Shown in pieces: positions 1-6,759 of a stretch of 7,173 nt of DNA. The position numbers and the translations under genes are program-made. The stretch is from Gammaproteobacteria bacterium (GTDB taxonomy: Bacteria > Pseudomonadota > Gammaproteobacteria > Arenicellales > Arenicellaceae), in NCBI GenBank assembly GCA_030426005.1, contig JAUHZM010000159.1, positions 1-7,173 on the forward strand. The letters run 5' to 3'. Position 1 is the stretch's first letter. Each line of letters starts with the position of its first letter. Below the pieces are notes generated by a model. The model saw only the letters and a list, made by a program, of their open reading frames with translations, had not been told where the DNA came from and searched no databases.

Positions 1-933
1 AATTATTTAGGGATGGGGTCGCCTGCGTTTGGTAACAGCAACGCATTTTTAGTAGCGAAGACCAGTGACTACTCAGCTGAGCGCACCTTCGATGATTTCT
101 CACCGCGGCTAAACCTGAGTTATGAAATCAATGATAATGCCAATGTTTACCTTGGTTACACCCAAGGCTGGAAAGCTGGTAGTTTCGACCCTCGCGGTGC
201 CAATTTTGATACACCGTCGGTCGAGAATGGTTATGAGCCAGAAACGATAGACTCGTTTGAATTAGGCCTTAAATCAAGCTTCTGGAATGGTCGAGCGCAG
301 ACTAATATCGCGCTTTTTAGTTCCGACTATCGAGACCTACAAATACCGGGTTCGGTTGGCGTTGACACGACTGGCGACGGTAATAATGACAGCTTTGTAG
401 GCACGGTAACAAATGCGGGTAAATCACAGATTAACGGTTTGGAGCTGGAAGGTGATTTCTTGTTAACGGACAAACTTTCGGCCAAAGTTGCCGTGAGCTT
501 ACTCGATGCCGAGATTGAAGAATGGATATTAGATGGCGTTGATGTTTCGGGTGAACGGGAGATACAGAATACACCTGACACGATGGTCTACCTCGGGCTT
601 AGCTATACAGACGATCTGAAAATCGGGCGATACATGGTGAATTTAGGTTGGAGTTACAAGAGTGAAATATTCCAATTTGAACTGCCTACGCCAGTCATGG
701 ACCAAGAGGCTCACGATATAGTGAATGCCAGTATTGTGTGGATGAGCGATAGCGAAAAGCTGAAATTTGGTCTGCACGGTAAAAACCTCACAGATGAAGA
801 TATTAAAACATCTGGCTATTGCTTAGGGGTTTCAGCCTGCCCATCAGCAGGTGGACTCGGCTTGGAAGACAATACAACGGTATTTTACGCGGCGCCGAGA
901 ACCATTACTGCGACGGTTGAATATGAGTTTTAG
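1..933 (+). CDS. TonB-dependent outer-membrane receptor, C-terminal part (5' end outside window)
   Basis: This is the distal part of a TonB-dependent receptor beta-barrel, which takes up iron chelates, vitamins or glycans across the outer membrane using TonB energy. The frame is open from base 1, so the Met at base 13 is not the start; 310 residues are visible and the plug domain and TonB box lie outside the window. Counting from base 1, typical barrel motifs are FSPRLNLSYEI (residues 33-43), the strand around YEPETIDSFELGLKS (78-92), NAGKSQINGLELEG (138-151), and the last strand ending in YEF with a terminal Phe, the usual BamA-recognised C-terminus. Many strands show alternating polar and hydrophobic residues. 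A loop at 122-130 has a DTTGDGNND calcium-binding-like pattern, and another loop has two close cysteines (274 and 280). The substrate cannot be told without the missing N-terminal part. Family certain; ligand unknown. A hairpin terminator follows the stop. Confidence 0.95.
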   Translation, partial: NYLGMGSPAFGNSNAFLVAKTSDYSAERTFDDFSPRLNLSYEINDNANVYLGYTQGWKAGSFDPRGANFDTPSVENGYEPETIDSFELGLKSSFWNGRAQTNIALFSSDYRDLQIPGSVGVDTTGDGNNDSFVGTVTNAGKSQINGLELEGDFLLTDKLSAKVAVSLLDAEIEEWILDGVDVSGEREIQNTPDTMVYLGLSYTDDLKIGRYMVNLGWSYKSEIFQFELPTPVMDQEAHDIVNASIVWMSDSEKLKFGLHGKNLTDEDIKTSGYCLGVSACPSAGGLGLEDNTTVFYAAPRTITATVEYEF

Positions 934-984
934 CAGGATGTTTGCTTAGCGCTTGCACCAATACCGTGAGTGCGTCGATGTTGT

Positions 985-1017
985 ATGAAACGGTGGCTAG
1001 CTTGCCACCGTTTTCAT
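985..1017 (+). terminator. Rho-independent terminator between convergent genes
   Basis: A perfect 10-base stem (988-997 AAACGGTGGC pairs with 1004-1013) with a six-base loop TAGCTT is followed by one more T, giving a run of four Ts at 1011-1014. It lies about 55 bases after the receptor stop codon. It also sits about 25 bases past the stop of the opposing yihY-like gene, so it may work in both directions, though on the - strand the T run is only three bases. The 1-38 base flanks on either side show no gene. Confidence 0.85.
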
Positions 1018-1038
1018 GATATGACAGAAAACGATTTC

Positions 1039-1926
1039 TTATTCTTTGGACGTGGAAGCATTGATCCAGGTCGCGTGTTCCGAGGGCTTGATCGGGTGCC
1101 CATGCGAGACCGCATACGCTTGTGCTAGATTGGCACCAAAGAACAATATAAGACACGTATAGTTGACCCAAAGCATAATCAGTATCACGCTACTGGCGGC
1201 GCCGAAGCCACTGCCCGGGTTGCTGTAGGCAAAATAAAGGCTGAGTACGGTTTTACCGAGAGTGAAAAGCAGTCCGGCTGATAGCGCGCCGACCCAGACT
1301 GAACGCCAACTGATCTCAACATCGGGTAACACTTTGAACATGATCGCGAATAAAAGGCTAATTACCGCGAGCGAAATAACCAAGTTCAGCCCCCGAATGA
1401 TGACTAATCCGTGTTCACCAAAGAGCGCGGCAAACCAGAGTCCAAACGCCGATAGAACCGTTGAAATAATCAGTGATATCAACAGTAAGAATCCGATGAC
1501 GATGATAATGCCGAGGGATGTCGCGCGATCGGCGAGAAATTTTATCAGACCATGTTTGGGCGCCGAACGAACGCCCCATATAGAATTCAATGAGGTTTGG
1601 AGTTGTAAAAACAGGGTGGTAGCACCGAACAACAGAGTGCCGATGCCCAAAGCCTTCATCCAGTGGTTTTCTTGATCGAGTCGCGCATTGACGATCAGCG
1701 ATTCAATGGCTTGAGCGCCGTTGTCTCCCAAAAGATCGCCCAGGTTGCGACTAAGCTGGCCCTGTATTGCATCTTGTCCGAACAAGGTGCCCGCCGTCCA
1801 AATGATAATGATTAATAAGCCTGGCAGAGAAAATATTGCATAGTATGCAATAGTCGCTGCATGTCGCCATGGGTCGTCTTGATACCATTGTTTAGCGGCT
1901 TGTAGTAAGAGTTTTAGCAATTTCAT
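1039..1926 (-). CDS. YihY/BrkB-family inner-membrane protein
   Basis: A 295-residue polytopic membrane protein of the YihY/BrkB (UPF0761) family, close to the usual length of about 290. Likely membrane segments are near residues 23-48, 92-112, 137-168, 174-198, 210-231 and 244-270, six in all. Family signatures are the N-terminal TIAYYAIFSLPGLL (25-38), FKVLPDVEISWRSVWVGA (197-214), and the last helix region GFGAASSVILIMLWVNYTCLILFFGANLAQAY (240-271). Members were once called ribonuclease BN, but that activity belongs to an unrelated protein; the true role is unsettled, with transport or envelope functions proposed. The gene begins 20 bases after the stop of the PerM-like gene with only a weak ribosome binding site, suggesting co-transcription and perhaps coupled translation. 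The short tail after residue 272 is polar. The start chosen places the first helix as in relatives; upstream alternatives would overlap the previous gene. Confidence 0.93.
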   Translation of the reverse strand: MKLLKLLLQAAKQWYQDDPWRHAATIAYYAIFSLPGLLIIIIWTAGTLFGQDAIQGQLSRNLGDLLGDNGAQAIESLIVNARLDQENHWMKALGIGTLLFGATTLFLQLQTSLNSIWGVRSAPKHGLIKFLADRATSLGIIIVIGFLLLISLIISTVLSAFGLWFAALFGEHGLVIIRGLNLVISLAVISLLFAIMFKVLPDVEISWRSVWVGALSAGLLFTLGKTVLSLYFAYSNPGSGFGAASSVILIMLWVNYTCLILFFGANLAQAYAVSHGHPIKPSEHATWINASTSKE

Positions 1927-1946
1927 GTCGACTATTCTGGTCTTAC

Positions 1947-3056
1947 TCAGTCGTCCGAATCACGAATGAATTCAGAAACCGGATTCAACGAATCAACATG
2001 TTGGCAAACAACATTGATTGCGGCAATGATCGGGATTGCCATAAGTGCGCCTGCAACGCCCCAGATCCAGCCCCAAAACACGATACTCATAAACACGATG
2101 ACTGGGCTAAGTGCAAGTCGTTTCCCGATCAGGTGGTGGCTAATAAACTCGCCTTCCAGAATATTGATAAGTAATACGGTCAGTGGCACGAGTAATGCCT
2201 CGGGCAAGGTGTCGAAGCTGATAATGGCAGCGACTGTCATGATCGATAGGCTGATCGCTGGGCCAACGTAAGGAGCGAAATTCAGTACGGCTGCCATGGT
2301 GCCCCAGAGTATTGGGTTTGGCATACCCAGCATGTACAGCGCAAACGAGACCACAGCCCCTAAACCAATGTTGATGAGCGTGCGAGTAATTAGGTAGCGC
2401 GAGGTGTCGCGCTGAATTTCTCGAATGATTTCCACGGCACGACGTTTGTCTTTGAACTTCGGTATGATCGATACCAATTTGTTCAAAAAAGTGTCCCCGG
2501 CGGCTAACAGAAAGTAAAGCAGCACAACCACAATGCCGATACTGGCTAACGCACTTGAAGTACTGCTTAGCATACGTTCGGCGCGGCTCACGTCGGGTTG
2601 AACTTTGACATTCAATGGCGGTTCTTGGTCGACTTTATCATCGATCAAGGTATCCACGCCCGCAGCGACTTTCTGTGCGCCTTCAATCGAACCCAACATT
2701 GGACGGATCTTGTGCTTCACTTGTTCCGTTAATTGCGGCCCACGTTGTATCCATTCCTCGGCGGGTTCAAACAGGGCATAGATACCTAAGACCGAGATAC
2801 CAACGAAACTAATCACCACGACAGCGGCACTCAATGGCGCTGGAATTCTTAGCTTACCGAGTTTTCTGATCAATGGTGACAGTAGTAGATTCAGCGAGTA
2901 AGCGATGGTGATCGGTATCAATATGTCTGCCGCAGCGTGTAGTGCAAATACAGCTAAAATGATAAAGATTCCGGTTATTGAAACAGACCGAACAACCAGC
3001 GCGGACGTGGTCTGCGCCAGTTGTTGACTCTGTTTGCTTAAGTCGAGTTCGGTCAT
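1947..3056 (-). CDS. AI-2E family (PerM/YdiK-type) membrane transporter
   Basis: A 369-residue membrane protein of the AI-2E transporter family, which includes PerM, YdiK and TqsA. Two N-terminal hydrophobic stretches (about 24-66) and one at 74-96 are followed by a soluble region (about 97-165). Further helices lie near 168-186, 226-246, 249-280, 284-300 and 315-350. The family hallmarks are clear: VLNFAPYVGPAIS (257-269), EGEFISHHLIGKRLALSP (301-318) and GVAGALMAIPI (333-343). Members export small molecules or act as ion antiporters; the AI-2 signal is known for TqsA only, so the substrate here is open and quorum sensing should not be assumed. A GAGG at 3064-3067, seven bases before the ATG, supports this start. 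The gene lies 34 bases after the small PLDc_N-type gene and 20 bases before the YihY-like gene, forming a compact membrane-protein operon. Confidence 0.93.
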   Translation of the reverse strand: MTELDLSKQSQQLAQTTSALVVRSVSITGIFIILAVFALHAAADILIPITIAYSLNLLLSPLIRKLGKLRIPAPLSAAVVVISFVGISVLGIYALFEPAEEWIQRGPQLTEQVKHKIRPMLGSIEGAQKVAAGVDTLIDDKVDQEPPLNVKVQPDVSRAERMLSSTSSALASIGIVVVLLYFLLAAGDTFLNKLVSIIPKFKDKRRAVEIIREIQRDTSRYLITRTLINIGLGAVVSFALYMLGMPNPILWGTMAAVLNFAPYVGPAISLSIMTVAAIISFDTLPEALLVPLTVLLINILEGEFISHHLIGKRLALSPVIVFMSIVFWGWIWGVAGALMAIPIIAAINVVCQHVDSLNPVSEFIRDSDD

Positions 3057-3090
3057 CTGTGAGCCTCAGGCCTTAGTGTGCGTGCGCTGG

Positions 3091-3264
3091 TTAAGCCGAT
3101 TTAGGGCCGGCAAAATACCAGATAATGAGGCCGATTAACGGCAACACGAGTACCAGTACCAACCACAAGAGTTTCTCAACAAGGCCGACTTTAGCACCCA
3201 GAATATTGATGATTGCCCAAAGCGCGAGTACCAAATGAATGATGGCAAGAATAGTTTCGATCAT
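3091..3264 (-). CDS. Small PLDc_N-type two-helix membrane protein (57 residues)
   Basis: A short gene encoding 57 residues, found by translating the stretch between prmC and the PerM-like gene. The product has two hydrophobic helices, residues about 3-23 (ETILAIIHLVLALWAIINIL) and 31-51 (KLLWLVLVLVLPLIGLIIWY), joined by a short linker with Lys25, Glu30 and Lys31, and ends FAGPKSA. The second helix with P42, G45 and the closing aromatic-x-Gly-Pro is the pattern of the PLDc_N domain, which precedes the catalytic part of cardiolipin synthases and also occurs as stand-alone small proteins of unknown role. No phospholipase catalytic HKD motif is present, so it is not an enzyme by itself. An AGGAG at 3274-3278, nine bases before the ATG, is the strongest ribosome binding site in the window. 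It leads the operon with the PerM-like and YihY-like genes; the next start is 34 bases downstream. Coding is near certain; function unknown. Confidence 0.9.
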   Translation of the reverse strand: MIETILAIIHLVLALWAIINILGAKVGLVEKLLWLVLVLVLPLIGLIIWYFAGPKSA

Positions 3265-3293
3265 GGTTCGTTTCTCCTTTTGCGTTAGTCAAG

Positions 3294-3311
3294 ATGCTTT
3301 GAATCAAGCAT
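3294..3311. repeat. 18-base inverted repeat upstream of the small membrane-protein gene
   Basis: ATGCTT (3294-3299) and AAGCAT (3306-3311) form a perfect six-base inverted repeat around a six-base centre TGAATC. It lies 30 bases before the ATG of the PLDc_N-type gene and overlaps the best guess for a -10 box, so it could be an operator for a dimeric repressor or a small leader hairpin. No regulator family can be assigned from six-base half sites, and such a repeat can arise by chance. Confidence 0.4.
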
Positions 3312-3433
3312 AGAGCGTGCCATCGTCAACTTGAGAGGTTTCAATAACCTGTAACTGACTGTTTTATATGGGGTAAATCGATTGTATCTGTGAATGGCTG
3401 CCGAGGCCCTACAAGGTCATAAAGTCACAGTTG

Positions 3434-3464
3434 GGGGATTAGCCACATGCCGATGTGGGGATTA
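3434..3464 (-). repeat. Hairpin flanked by direct repeats just after prmC
   Basis: CCACAT (3443-3448) and ATGTGG (3453-3458) form a six-base stem with loop GCCG, and the unit is bracketed by two copies of GGGGATTA (3434-3441 and 3457-3464). It begins about a dozen bases after the prmC stop codon, where a terminator or 3' end-stabilising structure would be expected for the hemA-prfA-prmC transcript. There is no T run after the stem on the - strand, so it is not a standard Rho-independent terminator; Rho-dependent ending or simple read-through into the next operon is possible. Confidence 0.4.
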
Positions 3465-3475
3465 CACGCACTGCA

Positions 3476-4330
3476 TTAGAGAGTCTTGAGTTTGCCAGCA
3501 GTGCAGCGTGGTAGCCCATTTAGGTCTCGTTGGAGCTGAATGTCACTAAATCCGTTGTGTAGAAAAAGCTCGCTGACGTTATCAGCTTGCTCGAAGCCAT
3601 GTTCCACCAGCAGCCAACCATCGGCGTGTAGATACTCGGGCGCTGTTTGAATAATCGTTTCCAGGTCCGCTAAGCCATGGTTTGGGGACGACAGCGCAGT
3701 GGCTGGTTCAAAGCGTAAGTCACCTTGGTTAAGATGTGGATCTCCGGGGGCAACGTACGGGGGATTGGACGCGATCAGGTGGAAGCGTCCGTCGATTTGG
3801 TCGAACCAGTCGCTTTGTCGGAACTCAACGTTGGTAATTGAATTGCGATCTGAATTCTGTTGCGCCACGGCGAGCGCTTCAGCGTGTTTATCGACTGCAA
3901 TTACTTTGGTGAGCGGGCGTTCTTTTGCTAAGGCCAGCGCAATTGCGCCGCTACCGGTCCCGAGGTCAAGCAAGCGTAGCGTTTGACCTGTTGGCAATTT
4001 GTCTAGTGCACATTCGACCAGCGCTTCAGTGTCGGGGCGAGGAATGAGCACATGTTCATTCACGGTGAGCGTGAGCGTCCAAAAATCTCTTTCACCAAGC
4101 AGATAGGCGATCGGCATGCCTTGCTCGCGTTGCTCTAACAAGGCGAGAAAGGCTGAAACATGGTCTTTGTTGGCGAACGAATCATTCCAAGCGATCAACC
4201 ACGCCATGGATTGGCCGGTTACGTGCTGTAACAAGTATTCGGCATCGATACGCGGTGTGTCGCTGTGCTCAAATAATCGTTGGTAGCCGAGATCAATCAG
4301 CTGCTTGTAACTGACCGACTGACTGCACAT
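3476..4330 (-). CDS. prmC: Release factor glutamine methyltransferase PrmC (HemK)
   Basis: PrmC uses S-adenosylmethionine to N5-methylate the glutamine of the GGQ motif in release factors RF1 and RF2, which speeds peptide release; it acts in the cytoplasm. The protein has 284 residues, near the family norm of about 280. The N-terminal helical substrate-binding domain (about 1-75) leads to GERDFW (79-84) and LIPRPDTE (95-102). The Rossmann methyltransferase core has the SAM loop DLGTGSGAIALALA (122-135), an acidic residue after the second strand in AVDKHAEAL (145-153), the catalytic NPPY (189-192), LRFEPATAL (205-213), and the C-terminal RDLNGLPR (268-275). All key residues are intact. Its ATG shares one base with the prfA stop codon (TAATG), and no strong ribosome binding site is seen, so translation is probably coupled to that of its own substrate, RF1. 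The older name HemK reflects its position near hemA, not a role in heme synthesis. Confidence 0.97.
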   Translation of the reverse strand: MCSQSVSYKQLIDLGYQRLFEHSDTPRIDAEYLLQHVTGQSMAWLIAWNDSFANKDHVSAFLALLEQREQGMPIAYLLGERDFWTLTLTVNEHVLIPRPDTEALVECALDKLPTGQTLRLLDLGTGSGAIALALAKERPLTKVIAVDKHAEALAVAQQNSDRNSITNVEFRQSDWFDQIDGRFHLIASNPPYVAPGDPHLNQGDLRFEPATALSSPNHGLADLETIIQTAPEYLHADGWLLVEHGFEQADNVSELFLHNGFSDIQLQRDLNGLPRCTAGKLKTL

Positions 4331-5421
4331 TAGGCATCGTCGCCCAATTCTGCCAGTAGGTTAGCCTGGTGCTCGGTGGTCAGCGGGTCCACAATCTGGC
4401 CCAGGTCGCCAGCCATGATAGTGTCTAGCTTGTACAGAGTTAAGTTGATTCGATGGTCGGTAACGCGGCCTTGTGGATAGTTATAGGTACGGATACGTTC
4501 CGAACGGTCACCACTGCCAACTAAGCTCTTACGCGTTTCCGCTTGTTCTGCTTCCAAGGCCTGACGCTCGGCATCCAGGATTTTAGCTTTGAGCATCGAC
4601 ATGGCACGTGCTTTGTTTTTATGCTGCGAACGCTCGTCCTGACATTCCACCACGGTGCCAGTTGGTAAGTGCGTCAAACGAACCGCTGAATCTGTTTTGT
4701 TGACGTGCTGACCACCGGAACCGGATGCGCGATAGGTGTCAATACGCAGGTCGCTTGGATTGATTTCCATGTCGTCATCTACGCCGTCCGCCTCGGGTAA
4801 GATCGCCACCGTACACGCTGACGTGTGCACACGCCCCTGCGTCTCGGTCTCGGGTACGCGCTGAACGCGGTGAGCGCCCGACTCAAACTTCAACTTTGAA
4901 TAGGCGCCATGGCCTTCAATACGCGAGATGATCTCTTTGTAACCGCCATGTTCCCCAAGGTTCTTGCTGAGCACTTCAACACGCCATTTTTGCGACTCCG
5001 CATACGATTGATACATTTTAAACAGATCGCCCGAGAAGATGGCCGCTTCGTCACCGCCAGTGCCAGCACGGATCTCTAGAAAGATATTGTTATCGTCATT
5101 GGGGTCTTTGGGCAGCAACAGCTTTTGCAGATCAGCCAGCAGGACTTCTTGTCGCCCTTTGATCTCCTGCAATTCATCATGCGCCATTTTGCGCATCTCT
5201 TTGTCGTCTTCCTCGAGCATCATTTGAGCAGCCTCGGCGTCGTCTTCCAGGCCTTTGTATTCGAGGTAGTTTTCAATCACCGGACCGATTTCGGATAACT
5301 CAATGCTGAGTTTGCGGAAGTGATTTTGGTCGCTCATGGTTTCGGGCTGCGACAGCAGGACGTTCAATTCCTCCTGACGTTCGACCAGGTTTTCTAATTT
5401 TAGACGTATCGAATCTTTCAC
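4330..5421 (-). CDS. prfA: Peptide chain release factor 1 (RF1)
   Basis: RF1 reads UAA and UAG stop codons in the ribosomal A site and triggers hydrolysis of the finished peptide. The 363-residue protein matches the family length. The N-terminal coiled-coil region (about 1-110) is rich in Glu and Lys. The stop-codon reading tripeptide of the PxT type is PET at 190-192 in RVPETETQGRVHTSA, which marks RF1 rather than RF2 (SPF). The peptidyl-transferase loop GSGGQHVNKTDSAVR lies at 234-248, with Gln238 as the expected PrmC methylation target. The basic stretch SQHKNKARAM (265-274) and RSERIRTYNYPQGRVTDHR (306-324) are family-typical. Translation starts at GTG: alignment by eye with other RF1 N-termini fits this codon, whereas the next Met is residue 29. 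An AAGAGA at 5429-5434 serves as a modest ribosome binding site. The gene lies 39 bases after hemA and overlaps prmC by one base, forming one operon. Confidence 0.98.
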   Translation of the reverse strand: MKDSIRLKLENLVERQEELNVLLSQPETMSDQNHFRKLSIELSEIGPVIENYLEYKGLEDDAEAAQMMLEEDDKEMRKMAHDELQEIKGRQEVLLADLQKLLLPKDPNDDNNIFLEIRAGTGGDEAAIFSGDLFKMYQSYAESQKWRVEVLSKNLGEHGGYKEIISRIEGHGAYSKLKFESGAHRVQRVPETETQGRVHTSACTVAILPEADGVDDDMEINPSDLRIDTYRASGSGGQHVNKTDSAVRLTHLPTGTVVECQDERSQHKNKARAMSMLKAKILDAERQALEAEQAETRKSLVGSGDRSERIRTYNYPQGRVTDHRINLTLYKLDTIMAGDLGQIVDPLTTEHQANLLAELGDDA

Positions 5422-5460
5422 AAAGCGTTCTCTTAAAAGGGTTTTATTGTTGTTATGCGA

Positions 5461-6711
5461 TTACTTTCTGCGATCCAGGCCAAACAGCTCACGCGTTGCT
5501 TCGAGCAAGCGGTCGTCATGCTTTTGGCGCAGTGATTCGGTCGGATGATGCATAAATTTCTGTGACAAAGCGTGTGCAAAATGCTCTAACACTTTGTTTG
5601 GGTCGTCGCCAGCCTGCAAACGGCGTTGCGCAATCTCCAGTTCACCTTGGGTGATCTGGCTGGTGCGGTCACGTAACTGCCGCAGTGTCGGGATGGACTG
5701 CAGGTTGTCGAACCAGTGCATAAAATTCAAGGTATGTTGTTCAACAATCTTTTCCGCTTCGAGCGCTGCAGATTGTCGGGATTTCAAGTTCTCATTAACC
5801 ACCTGATTCAGATCATCGACGGTATAGAGGTACACATTATTCAAGTTGCCTACTTCGGCCTCAACATCGCGTGGCACGGCTAAATCCACCACAAACATCG
5901 GTTTGTTGCGGCGCTTTTTCAAGGCGCTTTCAAACGCACCCTTGCCGAGGATGGGTAGCGTGCTGGCGGTGGAGCTAAACACCATGTCGGCGTCCGGCAA
6001 ACGAGTCGACAATTCATGCAGTGAAATCACGGTCGCGCCAAACTCAGCCGCTAGACCGGCGGCGCGGGACACGGTGCGATTCGCAATAATGATGTCGCGC
6101 ACGCCTTGTGCATACAGGTGGCGGCAGGTCAGCTCAATGGTTTCACCTGCGCCGATCAACAAGACCGTTTGCTTTGAGATGTCAGAGAAAATCTGCTTAG
6201 ACAACGCTACCGCAGCGTAGGCAACAGACACGGCGTGACTACCGATGTGCGTGCTGGTGCGAACTTCTTTAGCCACGGAAAAAGTATGCTGAAACAATCG
6301 ATTCAAGACTTTGCCGGTAGTGCCATTTTTATGCGCGGTGGCGAAGGCGGTCTTCATTTGCCCTAGAATCTGGGGCTCGCCGATGACCATTGAATCCAAT
6401 CCCGATGCGACGCGAAACGCATGACGCACGGCTTGGTGGTCTGGCAAGGTGTACAGATACGGGTTAACGTGGTCTGGGTTCAGCGCATGATAGTCGCATA
6501 GCCAACGTCGCACGGCATCGATTTTCGGATCAGATACGTGGCAATACACTTCCGTTCGATTGCAGGTCGACAAGATCGTCGCTTCTTCGATGTCCGTCTG
6601 TTTTGCGATGTCGGCCAGCGCTTCGTCCAGGTGCTCAGCCGCGAAGGCCGCGCGTTCGCGCACCTCAACAGGAGCAGTGGTGTGATTTAGGCCTACGGAT
6701 AATACGTGCAT
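5461..6711 (-). CDS. hemA: Glutamyl-tRNA reductase
   Basis: HemA reduces glutamyl-tRNA(Glu) with NADPH to glutamate-1-semialdehyde, the committed step of the C5 route to 5-aminolevulinate, heme and other tetrapyrroles. It is a cytoplasmic enzyme of 416 residues, a normal length. The catalytic domain begins MHVLSVGLNHTTAPVEVRER (1-20) and carries the nucleophilic Cys50 in STCNRTE (48-54), then GLDSMVIGEPQILGQMK (104-120). The NADPH domain has LLIGAGET (184-191) and NRT (211-213), with DLAVPRDVE at 276-284. The long helical C-terminal dimerisation region follows from about 300. All catalytic motifs are intact. Residues at the very N-terminus fit the family, supporting this ATG, although no clear ribosome binding site precedes it. 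A probable promoter and a leader hairpin lie just upstream. prfA follows after 39 bases and is probably co-transcribed, as in other Gammaproteobacteria. Confidence 0.98.
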   Translation of the reverse strand: MHVLSVGLNHTTAPVEVRERAAFAAEHLDEALADIAKQTDIEEATILSTCNRTEVYCHVSDPKIDAVRRWLCDYHALNPDHVNPYLYTLPDHQAVRHAFRVASGLDSMVIGEPQILGQMKTAFATAHKNGTTGKVLNRLFQHTFSVAKEVRTSTHIGSHAVSVAYAAVALSKQIFSDISKQTVLLIGAGETIELTCRHLYAQGVRDIIIANRTVSRAAGLAAEFGATVISLHELSTRLPDADMVFSSTASTLPILGKGAFESALKKRRNKPMFVVDLAVPRDVEAEVGNLNNVYLYTVDDLNQVVNENLKSRQSAALEAEKIVEQHTLNFMHWFDNLQSIPTLRQLRDRTSQITQGELEIAQRRLQAGDDPNKVLEHFAHALSQKFMHHPTESLRQKHDDRLLEATRELFGLDRRK

Positions 6712-6724
6712 GATCAGTATCGTG

Positions 6725-6742
6725 TCGGGGCAACGACCCCGA
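6725..6742 (-). promoter_or_regulatory. Leader hairpin just before the hemA start
   Basis: TCGGGG and CCCCGA (6725-6730 and 6737-6742) form a G+C-rich six-base stem with a six-base loop. It ends 13 bases before the hemA ATG, in the place where a ribosome binding site would lie nearby, and no Shine-Dalgarno sequence is evident between it and the ATG. Outer bases CGATA/TATCG offer an alternative, longer pairing. The structure could reduce or tune hemA translation. There is no T run, so it is not a simple terminator for the upstream gene. Function is inferred from position only. Confidence 0.45.
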
Positions 6743-6753
6743 TAGTTGCGCGC

Positions 6754-6759
6754 ATTTTA
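6754..6759 (-). promoter_or_regulatory. hemA: Probable -10 box of the hemA promoter
   Basis: On the - strand, TAAAAT matches five of six bases of the sigma-70 -10 consensus and is followed by a GCGCGC stretch, a G+C-rich discriminator typical of growth-rate and ppGpp-sensitive promoters. Transcription would begin near 6747, giving a leader of about 36 bases that contains the hairpin. No good -35 hexamer is found at 16-18 bases upstream, so an activator or an extended contact may be needed, or the box may be fortuitous. It lies in the 107-base gap between the upstream membrane gene and hemA. Confidence 0.5.

Larger units (their letters stand above)
3265..3475 (-). promoter_or_regulatory. Gap between prmC and small membrane-protein gene; weak promoter candidates
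   Basis: This 211-base gap has no gene on either strand that I can support. Reading the - strand, it contains a TTGACG (3324-3329) that could serve as a -35 box, but the matching -10 positions (TTGATT or TGATTC at 3301-3307) are poor. Farther upstream TATAAA and TACAAT elements near 3364-3385 lack a well spaced -35. A promoter for the three-gene membrane operon is expected here because the gap is long and the first gene has a strong ribosome binding site, but I cannot place it with confidence. The gap also holds two inverted repeats listed separately. Confidence 0.35.

Noticed and set aside
905..1171. 88-residue frame on the - strand at the receptor end
   Set aside because: It spans the terminator hairpin and overlaps the YihY-like gene in another frame; no coding signature.
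1262..1675. 137-residue open frame on the + strand
   Set aside because: It lies wholly inside the YihY-like gene on the opposite strand, has no domain-like pattern, and the - strand reading shows clear family motifs.
1039..1926. Ribonuclease BN activity for the YihY-like protein
   Set aside because: That label is a historical misassignment; the protein is an integral membrane protein with no nuclease motif.
1947..3056. Quorum-sensing role for the AI-2E family protein
   Set aside because: The family name derives from one member; no lsr or luxS gene is present here and most members have other or unknown substrates.
3265..3475. Possible tRNA, small RNA or riboswitch in the long gap after prmC
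   Set aside because: I see no cloverleaf, no terminator with a T run, and no known riboswitch core; only two short hairpins are present.
5846..6220. 124-residue open frame on the + strand
   Set aside because: It is antisense to the NADPH-binding part of hemA, rich in Ser, Ala and Arg as expected of a shadow frame, with no supporting start signal.
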